DNA from: Ceratothoa steindachneri | Lineage: Eukaryota; Arthropoda; Malacostraca; Isopoda; Cymothoidae | NCBI GenBank assembly: GCA_963969495.1 | Contig: OZ018318.1 | Coordinates: 101,423,141-101,487,140 of the forward strand | DNA length: 64,000 nucleotides | Direction of reading: 5' to 3' | Part shown: positions 46,860-59,628 of the stretch, in pieces | Layout of the letters: each line of letters begins with the position of its first letter | Numbering within the stretch: position 1 is the first letter of the stretch | Made by a program: the position numbers and the translations under genes | Notes under the pieces: model-generated | Seen by the model: only the letters and a program-made list of their open reading frames with translations | The model's database searches: none | Told to the model about the DNA's origin: nothing

Positions 46860-48030
46860 GCCGGTGATATCTTTTTAACATGTTGATGTGGAACAACTTA
46901 TTGCCAGATGACGACTGAATGACATAATCCACGAGCCCTCTAGCTTCTATGATCGGGAACGGTCCTTTTCATTGGGATAGGAGTTTGTCGTTGTCCGTGG
47001 GGAGTAAAAGCAGAACTTTATCACCTGGTTTCAACTTTCGGGCCTTAGATTTAATATCAAAATATGTTCGATACTTCTCTAGATTGATCTCGGAATTTTG
47101 CACGGCAACCTCCCAACATTTTTCTAGCCTGTCACGCAAGTCCAGAACATACGTGTAGGAGGTCTTTAGTTTCTCATCCAATCGAGAGTTCGTGAGAAGT
47201 TCCTTGAAATGCTCAGTGGACCTCGGACACAGACCATAGAGAAGCTTGAATTGGGAGAATCCCAGAGTTCGGTGGGGAATCTCCCTACACGCAAATAAAG
47301 CTACTGGCAATTACCGGTGCCATTCCTGGGGCTGGTGAGAACGAGGGTGAGAACGCTGGTCGTGGCACAGCTTTTTAAGCACGCTTTCCAAGGTAGCGTT
47401 TAACTTCTCGCACATACCGTTTGAAGAGGGGTGAAAGGGCCTGGTGAAAATGGGCCTAATTTGGAGCAACTTACTCACATGCTCGATCCATTCGGACGTA
47501 AATTGGCGGCCCCTGTTAGAGAGGACCTCTTTATGGATCCCTACCCGTGAAAAAATAGAGATTAATGCCTCAGAACACGAGATTCTATCAATTTTTTTGA
47601 GAGCAATTGCTTCGGGGAACCAAGTGGCCCAATCGACGAGGGTGAGAACGTATGAGTGTCCCTCGGTGGAAAGGGGGATGTATCGGTCCAATAAGATCGA
47701 TGGCAACCCTGAAAAATGGTTCTGATAAAACTAGAGTCTTCTGAAGGGAGGCCAGCTGTACTCGTCCTTTGGCGGTGACTTTTAACATATATCACAGGTT
47801 TTGCAAAACTCTGCGATTTCCTTGGCTGCACCAGGCCAAAAAAATACTTAAATACGCGTTGCAAGGTCTTATTATGGCTGAAGTGTCCTGCAAACACACT
47901 TTCGTGTGCTATTTGTAAAATCTTTGCAACGTAGGCCCTAGGCACGCAAAGGGCCTTGAACGGGGAGCCTACTGGATCCGGGAAGGTATGAAATAGCAAA
48001 GCATCTTCTATCACATACCTCACTTTTCGG
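46860..48030 (-). pseudogene. gypsy-type integrase, upstream of RT
   Basis: From 48025 leftward: a pre-integrase segment (RYVIEDALLFHTFPDP), the zinc-binding region AHESVFAGHFSHNKT with FCKTCDIC in a neighbouring frame (about 47800), then the core. The first Asp lies in FFRVAIDLIGPI (about 47700). LTLVDWATWFPEAIAL follows. The second catalytic Asp position reads LSNRGRQF, so Asp is Asn. The Glu is in NGMCEKLNATLESV (about 47400). The C-terminus follows (GFSQFKLLYGLCPRS, KPGDKVLLLLP), a Trp-to-stop change, then KGPFPIIEARGLVDYVIQ and HINMLKRYH. At least three frame breaks. Confidence 0.9.
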
Positions 48031-48321
48031 TCTCCACGAACCGATTCTGTCTCTCCTCGTTTGGCCTTTTCCCATAAGGGTTGGAGGGAAAGGCAGACCT
48101 TTTAAGCACTGATGAATTGGGCGTTATTCAGTCCCACGTAATCGTGAATGCATGGGGGCTTGAGAGACGTGGGGGGGCAGGAGTCTCTATCAGCCTGAGC
48201 CCGGGCGACGACAGCTTGCGACACAGCAGTTGGGGAGAGCAGCGCGCTCTGGCCACCAACACTGCACAAATCTTAATCGGGGTAGCTACGACGTCGGTCC
48301 ACCCCGTAAGATATCCGCATT

Positions 48322-49501
48322 TTACGTACAACGGACCACTGGGAATTTATTAGCTCTTCCCAAGAAATTGTGTACGACAGCGAATTTCTTATGTTGTGGG
48401 TCCACGGGGGGAAGCAGTTTGTCCGATACCACTATACACGTACACCCTGTATCTCTCCTCAGAGTGGATACTATACATCCATTAATGGATCCGGACTCGA
48501 ATTTGAGCCCACCGGAAGAACTGTTATTAAAAAGAAAGTTTACCTGGTGCTCCTGAGAGGCCGACGAAGATGGCAGAGGCGCAGGCGTGGTAGGCTGTTC
48601 GGCAGCGAGAGTTGCGGAGACTTGGTGGACCTGTTTTCCAGGGGCAAAGCGAAAGTGGGAGTTTTGTGGACACTGAGATTTGTACTGACCAGGGGTTCCG
48701 CAAGAGAAGCATACAATGTGGTTACTCCGGTAGGGGTTACTCGACGGAGCATTAAAAATTGGGAGTTTCACCTTTTCTTGCTTCTTATGGTGGTTACCTT
48801 TGGGTTTAAAGGGGCCTGGGACTTCTACTAAATGGGGGGGTTTTCTCGGTTGTGATTGTCCTTTGTTCTTAGGGGACGGAGGAATGCTCTTTTTTTGTTC
48901 CCTAGGATAGAACTCATGATTTGTGGCATAGAGATCCGCTTCTTCGAGGAACTCGTTAAAGGAAGAGACACGCCTATCTTGCACAAATGCACGGATTTCC
49001 GTAGGGAGGGTGTGCATTAGCTGGTCCTTTAAAAAAAAATCAAGCAGTGAGTCGTAGTCGCCACCGACTTTAGCCGAGTCCAACCAAATTGGAGGTTTTT
49101 CTTCAGGATGAACCCAAACTGTCGATACGTCTGGCCTGGCTGGATCCTAGCCGATCAAAACTTTTGTCTGTAGCACTCGGGGTTTAAATTAATCGCGGAT
49201 AAGAGTTCTGCTTTGAGAGATGAATAATCTATTGTCGCTTCAGTTGGGAGGGCAATGAAGATTTCTCTTAGACGAGAGTTGAGCAACGGGAGCAGGCGGC
49301 CTACTCCTTCAGACTCAATGTCCCACCCATTGACTTCAAAGGTCTTTTCGAAATGGATTAAGTAAGTGCAAAAGTCCTCTTGATAACCATAAGGGGGGAG
49401 CTTTAATGCGGGGGCCTAAGGTTGATGACTTCTGGACCCGACGGAACTGACTTCTAGTTGATCTTACTTAACTCACGCTCTTGTTGACAAATTTTCTCCC
49501 T

Positions 49502-49557
<56 letters not shown>

Positions 49558-49752
49558 TTCTTCTTGTCTTCGTTTCTCTTCTATTTCTTCTTGTCTTCGC
49601 CTCTCTTCTATTTCTCCTTGTCTTCGTTGTTCTTCTCCTTTTCCTCACGTTCATTCCTTTGTTCGTTCTGAACATATTCGATCAATTCCTTGCCCGAAAG
49701 GCCCAAAACTTGTCCCTGTTTATGGAACATCTCAAATGAGGAGGAAGACATC
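48322..49752 (-). pseudogene. Gmr1-like gag with zinc knuckle, and protease
   Basis: ATG at 49752 opens MSSSSFEMFHKQGQVLGLSG and KELIEYVQNEQRNEREEKEK, a start typical of this gag group, followed by an Arg/Glu coiled-coil region swollen by a (GA)n and by triplicated TAG stops. A frame-broken middle (49400-49090) leads to the SCAN-like helix segment at 49040-48930 (FFLKDQLMHTLPTEIRAFV, FNEFLEEADLY). The knuckle is CFSCGTPGQYKSQC, in which the usual His is Gln. Protease follows at about 48450 with RRDTGCTCIVV, the catalytic Asp-Thr-Gly intact. After 48322 the protease end continues in other frames toward the integrase. Confidence 0.82.
49513..49552. repeat. (CT)n microsatellite inside gag
   Basis: About 40 bases of CT, read on the coding strand as alternating Arg-Glu codons. 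Next to it, three copies of an about 28-base phrase (TCTTCTATTTCTTCTTGTCT) each put a TAG into the gag frame. Confidence 0.9.
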
Positions 49753-50101
49753 TTGGATACGCTGTCGGATCCGCTGATGCAAGAAAAAGAGCTTTACGAC
49801 TTAACCCGGATTATACGGCGGTGACAAATAATATACACAATAATAATAAAAAAAAAGAAAATACAAATAGTTACTATGCTTGGTGAGATGCTGCCGGCAA
49901 GGGTTATCGAGGGTGACCTAACCCTTTTATATTGTATACCGACAATACAAAAAAAAAATTAAAAGGACACCGGGGGCAATTCTTATTTCACCCCTCAAAT
50001 TTAAAATGTCTTATTATTTGTTTTATCAAAATTGACGGGTTCGAAACAAACCGCACACCTAATGACACCACAATTAAATATGATATAATGTATATACTAT
50101 A
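49753..50101 (-). other. 5' leader of the LTR element
   Basis: Between gag ATG and the 5' LTR. I do not see a convincing tRNA primer-binding site directly next to the LTR; the adjoining bases are ATAGTATATACATTATATCA. The site may be degraded. Confidence 0.5.
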
Positions 50102-51246
<1,145 letters not shown>

Positions 51247-52535
51247 ATATATATGAATGCAATGTCCTTGTTTTGTTTTTAATTTCATATATATATGAAC
51301 ACGCGTCAATCGAACGATACTAATTTATGACAATCTAATTACAAGGAAATGGACAGTAAACTCACCTTCTACTATGACTACTGGAGGCCCTTTCCTGATC
51401 AACTCCCCTTTAAACCTTGTTTCTCTAACACAGAAACATATTAAAAAAGAAAACGACTTCCACAAAGTGCATATTCATCAAGGACCAAAACGGCGTTCGT
51501 CCACTACTTGGAGGCCAACTCTGATCAAATGTGAGAAGGAAACCATCGATCGGCAAACCTAATTCCCTGCACCTTGCGACTATTCCGGAGTACAATTCTT
51601 CAAACCAGCCAACCATTCAAGCAATGCTATCTCATTTGATTGCGATGCTGGGGAAATTAGATAACCATTACTAAATAGACGGTCAAATTCTAGGACCTCA
51701 TACAAATTAAGCCTCCGTGACCAGATTTCCTTTCCCGTGGGTTCCTTTGTGTTAAACAATATTATTAGTCAAACTAAGTATATCGTTTCCTTAATTTCGA
51801 GATCTGTATAGAATTATTACTGAACTCATTATAATTAATCGTCCATTTGTAGGCGGCTCTACCTGTAAATGGGCTTTGCTCTTAACGGAAAGGAATAAGG
51901 ACGTCGAATATTTGCTCAGGATCTTTATAAAATATTATTACCGAACTCATTACAGGAACGACTTGGCTCTTCCATAAGTTCAGGGAAGCCTTAAGGGTAT
52001 CTTGTTATATTATAAAACGGGAACCTTATTTCGGGTTTTTCACGACGGGCTATCTTGGGGCTCTTCTCGAAGTGGAAACGCATCACCTCCCAACTGGGAA
52101 ACGACGCTGGGATCAATTTAAAGCAACAATCTCCCGAAACACACACCAGTTAAAATCTAATACCACTTTAATTCCTTACCTTAGTTTTATAGTAATTATA
52201 GGATTCCATGACGCTTATATTTATTATATTAATTTAGACTGTCAGTGTTTTATTCGTCAATTCTCCCCCAGACTTAAACCAATTTTTAAAGTTTCTCGTA
52301 AGGGATTCCTTAGTTACTTTTCACTTCTAAATGATTAGAATAAAAATTTGTGTCACAAAGATTCCCTAAGGGGTTTCTTCTATCGCTTTCACTACTCTCT
52401 ACTCTTACCATGTACAGTTTTCATAAATTTTAAAAAAATTGCACTTGTTGGTTTTCATTTTCTTAGTAAATAGAAGTGAATACAAAATATCATTTAGCCT
52501 CTTCCTATCCGACCTTCAAGGGAAAAGTGGTCCCT
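51247..52535. other. unassigned stretch
   Basis: Starts with the ATATA flank of the LTR element. A minus frame at 51425-51616 reads WFEELYSGIVARCRELGLPI, which looks protein-like but which I cannot assign. Otherwise no element is recognised. Confidence 0.4.
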
Positions 52536-53470
52536 GGCTTATTGTTGATGTTGATCATTATGAAGTTGATGATGGTTATTGTGATGGTCGTGTAGTTATG
52601 TTGTTGATGGTGATTATTCTCATTATTATGTTGTTGATGATGATTATTGTGAAGATTATGTAGTTGATGATGCTTGTTGTGACGAGCATGTAATTATTGT
52701 TGATGATGGTTATTGTGATGACTATTGTTGTTGTTGATAATGATTATTTTTCTTATGATCTTTTAGATGTCGTTGGTGACTATTATTGTGACGATTATGT
52801 AGTTGATGAAACTTGTTGTGATGATCATGTAACTTTTGTTAGTGATGATTATGGTGAGGATTATGTAGCTGATGATTAATGTGATGTTCTCTCAGTGGCA
52901 GTTGATGATGATTATTGTGAGGATTATGTAGGTGATGAATCTTGATGTGACGATCGTGTAGTTATGTTGTTGATGGTGATTCCGATGATCATGTAGTTAT
53001 TGTTGCTGATTATTATAATGATTATGTAGTCGATTTAGCTTGCTCTGATAGGCATGTAATTGTTGCTGATGATTACTATGGTGAGGATTATATAGTTGAT
53101 GATGGTTAATCTGATGGCCGTGTAGTTGTTGTTAATGATAATTATGATGAAAATTATGTTGTTAATGAAACTTATTGAGATAATCATGTAATTGATGTTG
53201 ATTATTAATGTGATGTTCTTTCAGTTGTTGATGAAGATGATTATTATTTTGAAGCTTATATCACTGATGCTGATTATTGTGAGGATTATGTAGTCGTTGC
53301 TGAAGATTATTTTAATATTAATAGTGATAATGTTATGATACGTTGTTGGTTATTGATTATCTTGTCAATAATAATTAGAGTTTATTATGCTGTTGATGAT
53401 AAATTTGATTATAATAATGATAATGAAAACGATGTTGATGATTATAATGACGATGAAGACAGCAGTGTCG
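52536..53470. repeat. GAT/GTT-rich degenerate minisatellite
   Basis: Repeated phrases such as GTTGATGATGATTATTGTGA and GGATTATGTAGTTGATG, in diverged multiples of three bases. Short Asp/Val/Tyr-rich frames inside it are by-products of the repeat. Confidence 0.8.
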
Positions 53471-53742
53471 TTGTTGATGCGAGAGAAATGTCCTCTATTG
53501 ACCCAACCTCCTCCCCCCAGGCTAAGAATAGTGCACAAGTCTTCGCTTCGCCTAACCTTACCACTTTCTTCAATAAAAATAATGATTAATAATAACAATA
53601 GTGTTTTGAAGTGAATTAACATCCCTTTTCACCTAACATGGGACAATCCAGAATGAGAAAAATGAGACGGATAGACCCTTGCCCCCACCCCAATATTCCT
53701 GTACACCCCCTATCTCTCATACACATCAACTTCATCACTTCC
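53471..53742. other. short unassigned stretch
   Basis: No motif recognised. Confidence 0.4.
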
Positions 53743-53787
53743 CACAGAAGAAGAAGAAGAAGAAGAAGAAGAAGAAGAAGAAGAAGG
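53743..53787. repeat. (GAA)n microsatellite
   Basis: About 15 tandem GAA/AGA triplets. Confidence 0.97.
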
Positions 53788-54439
53788 GCGACAGACAAAT
53801 CCGCCGTTCTCTCATTCCTATGTAAACAAGAACAGATTAGTCTGGCGTCTGGGAGGATCCTTCAGTACAAACGGGATGGAAAGGAAGGGATACCCCCCAT
53901 CCCCCCCTAACCGTCCTAATGGAGTCCTGTTATTTTCCTACCAAACTCTGAAAACACTCCCAATAACCCGCAATGAAAACCGACTCCCTAAAAATGGCAG
54001 CGGGATCCCATTTGTCTAATGAAACGCCATAAAAATGGGCTTTATCTGTAATCCTGCTTTGTCTGTAAACTAAGCGAGGATTTGGGATGGGGGGCGATTT
54101 TATAATCCTGCCACTGGCTAATTCATTTCATGGTAGTATTTTTGTACTGTAGTGTATGTATATTTTGAGGCAGGTGTAATTGAGGTGACTGTAAGAACAT
54201 AAGAAAAGGAGTTTGCAAAAGGCTAATCAATTATAATTCATCTATGCCGGGCAGCTCCTGTTCACATCACCCAGTTCAGTCCCACCTACCATCCTCATCC
54301 ATAAATTTACCCAAATGTGCAATCACTGTGTATATTAAAATTCAGATGAACATAAGTATGTATTAAGTTGTAAAAATGTTCTTTTAATGAAAGTAAATTA
54401 ATATTTAATATAGCAGAAAATACATTTTTTCATCAAAGT
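53788..54439. other. unassigned stretch
   Basis: No gene or element recognised. Confidence 0.45.
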
Positions 54440-55240
54440 AGTACAAGTACCTATGCTGAAATCTGCTAAATATGAAGGATAGGAACGAACTCCCCAACTT
54501 AATGTATTCATTTTTGTTAGGTCAAGCGTGCCATGTATTGGCGTGAATTGTTATGAAGGATAAAGACACCATTTTGGTCGATCTGTCAGGACTTTTTGTT
54601 CAAAAGGTTCAATTTTTTCATTTGTTACACATAATTGAAGTATGAAGTTATTTTGTCCGCTTATTATTGAGTGGCTCATAATGAATACCTCCTTTCATAT
54701 CCCACCAGATGAAAAGCACAGCCTCCTGGCGATGACCACTTCTGGGAATAGCAATGTGTTTGCGATAAAACCATGTTGTTTTTAAACATAATATTGCAGT
54801 AAAAAAAAAATATCATTTACCCTAACAATTCTGGCCAAAAATAGCTCCCGGGGCATTTCGAGCAAATACAAATAAAGCAATATTCAGATGTAAACTTTGT
54901 CCTTCAGGCGCTTCATGTGGCACGTAAAGACAATTTTGTGGACTTTGTCTTTTGCCTATGTTTATAATATGTTTAAACACTTTTTTATGACAAACATTTG
55001 GAAATTCTTGCCATTTTAGAAATGTCATTTCAAGGATTAGACTTCCTAGGGCCTTAACAGTATCAAGATCAAGTGCTATATGCTGAGCTCTACCTTCGGA
55101 ATTTTGTAGCCTGCAATCGCCTGAACGGAGTTTTTTTTTTAACCAACGCTGATATTTACAAATATTCACCACATTTCCATATACATTTCTGTTTTTTTGT
55201 TGTTTTTTTACTCCTGAACAGGTACCTTTTTCCTTCATGT
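54440..55240 (-). pseudogene. mariner transposase, decayed
   Basis: The minus frame 55301-54822 contains the DNA-binding segment (RWLKKKLRSGDCRLQNSEGR then ALDLDTVKAL) and the linker KVFKHIINIGKRQSPQNCLY then VPHEAPEGQSLHL, matching the mariner order HL-x-IGKVKKL-x-WVPHEL. The catalytic domain continues at lower coordinates with SGHRQEAVLFIWWDMKGGIH (about 54700), and a weak YPSYLADFS (about 54510) where relatives have PYSPDLAPSD. No intact catalytic Asp pair can be traced. Several frame changes. Inverted ends not identified. Confidence 0.6.
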
Positions 55241-55309
55241 ATTCATGCTCTATGCCTTGTGTGTATGTTTCACTTGACATGTGAACGAAGGGTTCTAACA
55301 AAATATAGC

Positions 55310-55930
55310 TTTAAAAAACCTTAAAAAACACATAGGCGTTAATACGGATTTAGAAAGGCCTAAGCAATGCTACCTTAGAAGACATATAGGCGTTAGTACG
55401 GCTTTAAAAAGGCCTAACCAGCTACCTTAAAATGTGCCTAAGCGTTACTACAGCTTTTAAAAGGCCTAACCAGCTACCTTAAAATGTGCCTAAGCGTTAC
55501 TACAGCTTTTAAAAGGCCTAGACATTGCTACCTTTAATATGCCTAAGCATCACTATAGCTTTAAAAACTCGGCCTTTGCTACCTTAAAATATACCTCGGC
55601 GTTACTATAGCTTTATAAAGGCCTAGGCATTGTTACCTTAAATATGCCCAGTCATTATTACAGCTGTATTTAGGCCCCAGCATTGCTACATTAAAATATG
55701 CGTAGGAGTTACTACAGTTTAAAAAAGCTTTGTCATTGCTACCTTAAAAAACACATAGGCCTTAATACAGCTTTAAAAAGGCCTAGAAATTGCGACATTT
55801 CTGGAGTTGCTACATTTTTGAAGCTGTCTAATACAGCTTCAAAAAAGCCTAAGCATTGCTACCTTAAGATATGCCTAGTCGTTACTACCTTATAATATGC
55901 GTAGGCGCTACTATAGCTTTAAAACCAGTA
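55310..55930. repeat. about 54-bp minisatellite
   Basis: Roughly 11 diverged copies of a unit containing CTTTAAAAAGGCCTAAGCAT, TGCTACCTTAAAATATGCC and TAGGCGTTACTACAG. Open frames within it are incidental. Confidence 0.85.
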
Positions 55931-56560
55931 AATTCTTGACATCCTAATAACTATAGGATTTATAATTAGGCCATTTCCCAAGCCACACTAGAGTAGTAGT
56001 TTGGTAGAGTACTATATGTACATAGTGGTTTCTACGTTCTCTCCTTGGGTTTAGTGATCAACGCCCTAGACTCATTTCCAAAAGACCTGGAAAACCTTAA
56101 ACATCATAAGTTCTTCGCTTTGCTTAATTGAGGATTTTTAAGGACTTCTTTCGCGACAATCCATTCGAGGTCATTAGTGATGATAAAGATTTTCGACAGT
56201 GGTTTTAGAGGCGAAGAATTCGAGGTTAATTGTGATGACGATGATGATGACGATGTTAATGAAGGTGATTTCTTTAAAAATTGTGTTTTTAAGGAAAGTT
56301 TCCGAGACTCAGTCCTCAGCATTAATAAAGATCACTCGAATTTGGGGCAACTTTGTTCTAGTCTTTATCCTTTTTGCCTTTCAGTCAAGTGAGGAGATGG
56401 GGTGGCAGCTCCCCCCGCTCAGCCTGGCGGAAAGAGGAGGGACCTCGAATTGTGGGCTACCCGCGGGGGGTTGTGGCCCCTCCTGATCCCGTAGCAACCC
56501 CTGGGGAGGGAGGAAATTGGTCGTGAGGAGTTGAGTGGGAAAGGAAGCTTACTTCCTTAC
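55931..56560. other. unassigned stretch with a GAT run
   Basis: A (GAT)n-like run at about 56232-56256 gives a poly-Asp or poly-Ser frame with no other protein feature. GC-rich patch at 56390-56520. No element recognised. Confidence 0.4.
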
Positions 56561-56880
56561 CACACACTCACGCATTTACCCAAATAATTCTCGTACATAC
56601 ACATATACACACATACATACATCCAATACTAATATTGTCCCATCACTCTCCTACACGCAATCGAACACACATAAATTTAAGCTATTAAATCAATTCTACA
56701 ATCACTCAATTACTCTTCTACCTCCCCACTTACACGCAGACACACATTCTCACTATCAAATTCCAAACACGCTAAATTACTCACCCACTCACACAGACAT
56801 ACATATCTACCTGCTTCTCCCAATGTGAACCTCGCTCAACTAATCTCATAAACACCCACACATCCACAATAAATTAATGA
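56561..56880. repeat. CA-rich low-complexity tract
   Basis: Dispersed ACACAC, CATACATA and CACTCA phrases; not coding. Confidence 0.65.
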
Positions 56881-57850
56881 TTCATACATAAAACTGGTAC
56901 ACGTAAAAAAACGGATATTCATCTAATTTTAAAATCATCGATTGAAAATAACAAGATAAAGGAGAATTGAATAGGGAAAGAAACAAGACAGAAAACGTCA
57001 AAAAGTACACGATAGAAGAACAAGATAAAAAAAGGACAACAGAAACAAATGAGAAAATGACGGAGCAATCAAAGAAGCAAAGTGAACAAAGAAGGGCAAA
57101 AAGAGTGTAAGAGGACAAACGAGGGGAGAGGTCCAAGGAGGAGTTATCTAGAGAGTGAGCAGGAACAACCCTCGAATTGGTTCAAGACCTGAAATATATG
57201 CACTTGCAAGAGAGGGAAAGAGAGTGAGGGAGATAAAAAAGAAAGAGACTATGAGTGATAGAAAGGGAGAGAAAAGAGAGAAAGAGTAATAAAGATGTAA
57301 AGAGATAGTAAGGAAGATAAAGTGAGGGAGATTAGGCAAGGCAGAAAGAGAGAGAGAGAGAGTAAGCAAGATAGAAAGAGAGAGAGAGAGAGTGTAAGAG
57401 AGAAAGGAGAAAGCAAGATAGATACAGAAAGAGGGAGAGTAAGAGAGATAGAAAGAAAGAGGGACAAAAGAAATAAAGAAATAGAAAGAGAGTAAGAAAA
57501 GTAGAGAGAGAGTAGGAAATATAGAACGAGAGGGAGAAAGAGAGATAGAAAGAGGGGGAAAAAGAGAGAGTAAGAGAGAAAGGAGAAAGCAAGAGAGATA
57601 CAGAAAGGAAAAAAATAAGAGAGTTAGAAAGAAAGAGAGACTAAAAGAGATAGAAATAGAGAGAGAGTAAGAAAAAGAGAGAGTACGGAAGATAGAGAGA
57701 GAGTAAGAAAGAGAGAAAAATAGTAAGAAAGAAAAGAGGGATAGAGTAAGAGAGAAAGGAAAAGAGAAATCGAGTAATAAAGATAAAAAGAGAAAGCGAG
57801 TAACAGAGATAGAAAGTGAACGAGCGTAAGAGGAAGAAGGGAGAGATAGA
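56881..57850. repeat. GA-rich low-complexity tract
   Basis: Purine-rich strand with GAGAGAAAGAGAGA and AGAAAGAGGGAGA phrases. A 264-codon minus frame (57148-57942) translates to Leu/Ser/Phe monotony and is a by-product of the repeat. Confidence 0.85.
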
Positions 57851-58596
57851 TCGCCATAACCAACAGCCACAGGCGGAGACGAGCATCGTGACAAGTATGC
57901 GCTATCTTCCGTTGCCTCTTCCGCGGTTAATAACAATGTCAATAACGCTCAATGGCGCTAATTTGCTCTCTAAATATTCTCTATCCTCCTCCCTTATCTT
58001 CATTATTTATTTCCCAGCTTAAATGAGTTGGAATTATAATTATTTAGGCATTAAAAGGATGAATGTGTGCACAGCTAAACAAACGTAATTAGTTTTTTCA
58101 TAATATGTTGTTTCTATATTCACTCATTCACTTCGTAGTGGCGTCTATCCGAGTTATGTACTAATTAATTAATCTCTGTTTATTCTCTCCGGTTCACTAT
58201 TTCATTCTTATCATTCTTTCCTAGAGTGTATAATAAAATTCATAAATTCTGTCATACTTTATTTCAACAAGAAAGAGTTATTTGATGCCCTCGCAGGCCG
58301 TCTGTTCCATACTGTGACTAGCCAATATTAATTTCTTTGATCTGGCGAGGGAAATTTGGTTCCTGTCAAAGTGTCATCTGTTTAGATATTTGTTTTGTTT
58401 TTTTTTCGCGATATTTGCAAAATGCCTTTTGGGATATTCCCTGAACGTTAGTAATATTGGATTTTTTTCTATTATTGTATTAATGCTACTCGTTTTTATC
58501 TTATTATTAAACAATTTTTAGTAGGCTTACTATAAAATCTTCGACAACTTACTTGAATGTCATTGCCTACTAAACTTGGTTAGTCTAAGCGCGTTT

Positions 58597-58600
<4 letters not shown>
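57851..58600. other. unassigned AT-rich stretch
   Basis: No motif recognised. Confidence 0.45.

Positions 58601-58692
<92 letters not shown>
58601..58692. repeat. (TA)n microsatellite
   Basis: Pure TA run of about 92 bases. Confidence 0.98.
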
Positions 58693-58695
<3 letters not shown>

Positions 58696-59410
58696 GGTAT
58701 CATGATTTTTGTTTTTGTTTTTAATTAAGTATAATATTGCTTTTAATTATTCTGTCACCACTATTTGTATTGAATGCGCTGATAACTGATATATCCTTAG
58801 TGGAATATTGCCAGTCGAAGGGTTTATAGTCGATTTCACTTAGTTAATTTGATCTCACCGATGTTCATCTTCTATAGTGTCTCATTTGGAAGAAAGAGTT
58901 TGCAATGTAAAGTCTTCTTCTCTCACTCAATACTAATCTGTATTTTGGATCATTTCCTGCATTTGCTATAAGGTTACCTACCAATTGATACCCGCGTCCC
59001 TCTAATCTTGGTATTAAGATTACTCATTACCATCTTAAAACTCATGTTTGTGAATGCGCAGGAATTAGTGCTTCATAGATATCTTTTACTTCTTCACCTG
59101 ACTGCGTTTAGTGGTATAAGCTTAGATTATCTATCGGGAATCATACTTTTTGTTTATAGCCTAATTAAAGATATACTTAAATATCTGAGTTTCTGATTTG
59201 TTTTAAGGAAAGTGTCTTGATACAATAAGTGAGGAATCTAACTCCATTTGCCTGTATGGGCCATTCTTTCACCAGAAACTGAAGACAAACGAAGACACAT
59301 TAAATGATACGTGTTCCGAATAAGCGACCATTAAAAAAATATGTTCTTGGATAGGACTAAAATCACGGGCGATAGATATAGCCTCCTAAAATTCTGAAAT
59401 AGGAACCGGG
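58693..59410. other. unassigned AT-rich stretch
   Basis: No motif recognised. Confidence 0.45.
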
Positions 59411-59523
<113 letters not shown>

Positions 59524-59628
59524 CAGTGATGTGTCACAACTATTTGCACACTTAAATTTTCAATGATTCTTAAATATTTTGTTCTTTCGCAAAACTAACA
59601 GCAAATTCAGCAAACATATTTTTAACAT

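Noticed and set aside
52697..53589. Asp/Val-rich frames as acidic proteins
   Set aside because: Products of a GAT/GTT tandem repeat with many stops between them.
54822..55301. 159-codon frame as a host gene
   Set aside because: It contains the mariner DNA-binding and VPHE linker segments in order, so it is a transposase remnant.
56177..56392. Poly-Asp frame and a possible splice acceptor near 56380
   Set aside because: The Asp run comes from a GAT microsatellite, and there is no exon-like coding context on either side.
57148..57942. 264-codon minus frame rich in Leu, Ser and Phe
   Set aside because: It is the reverse reading of a GA-rich low-complexity tract; no domain and no start context.
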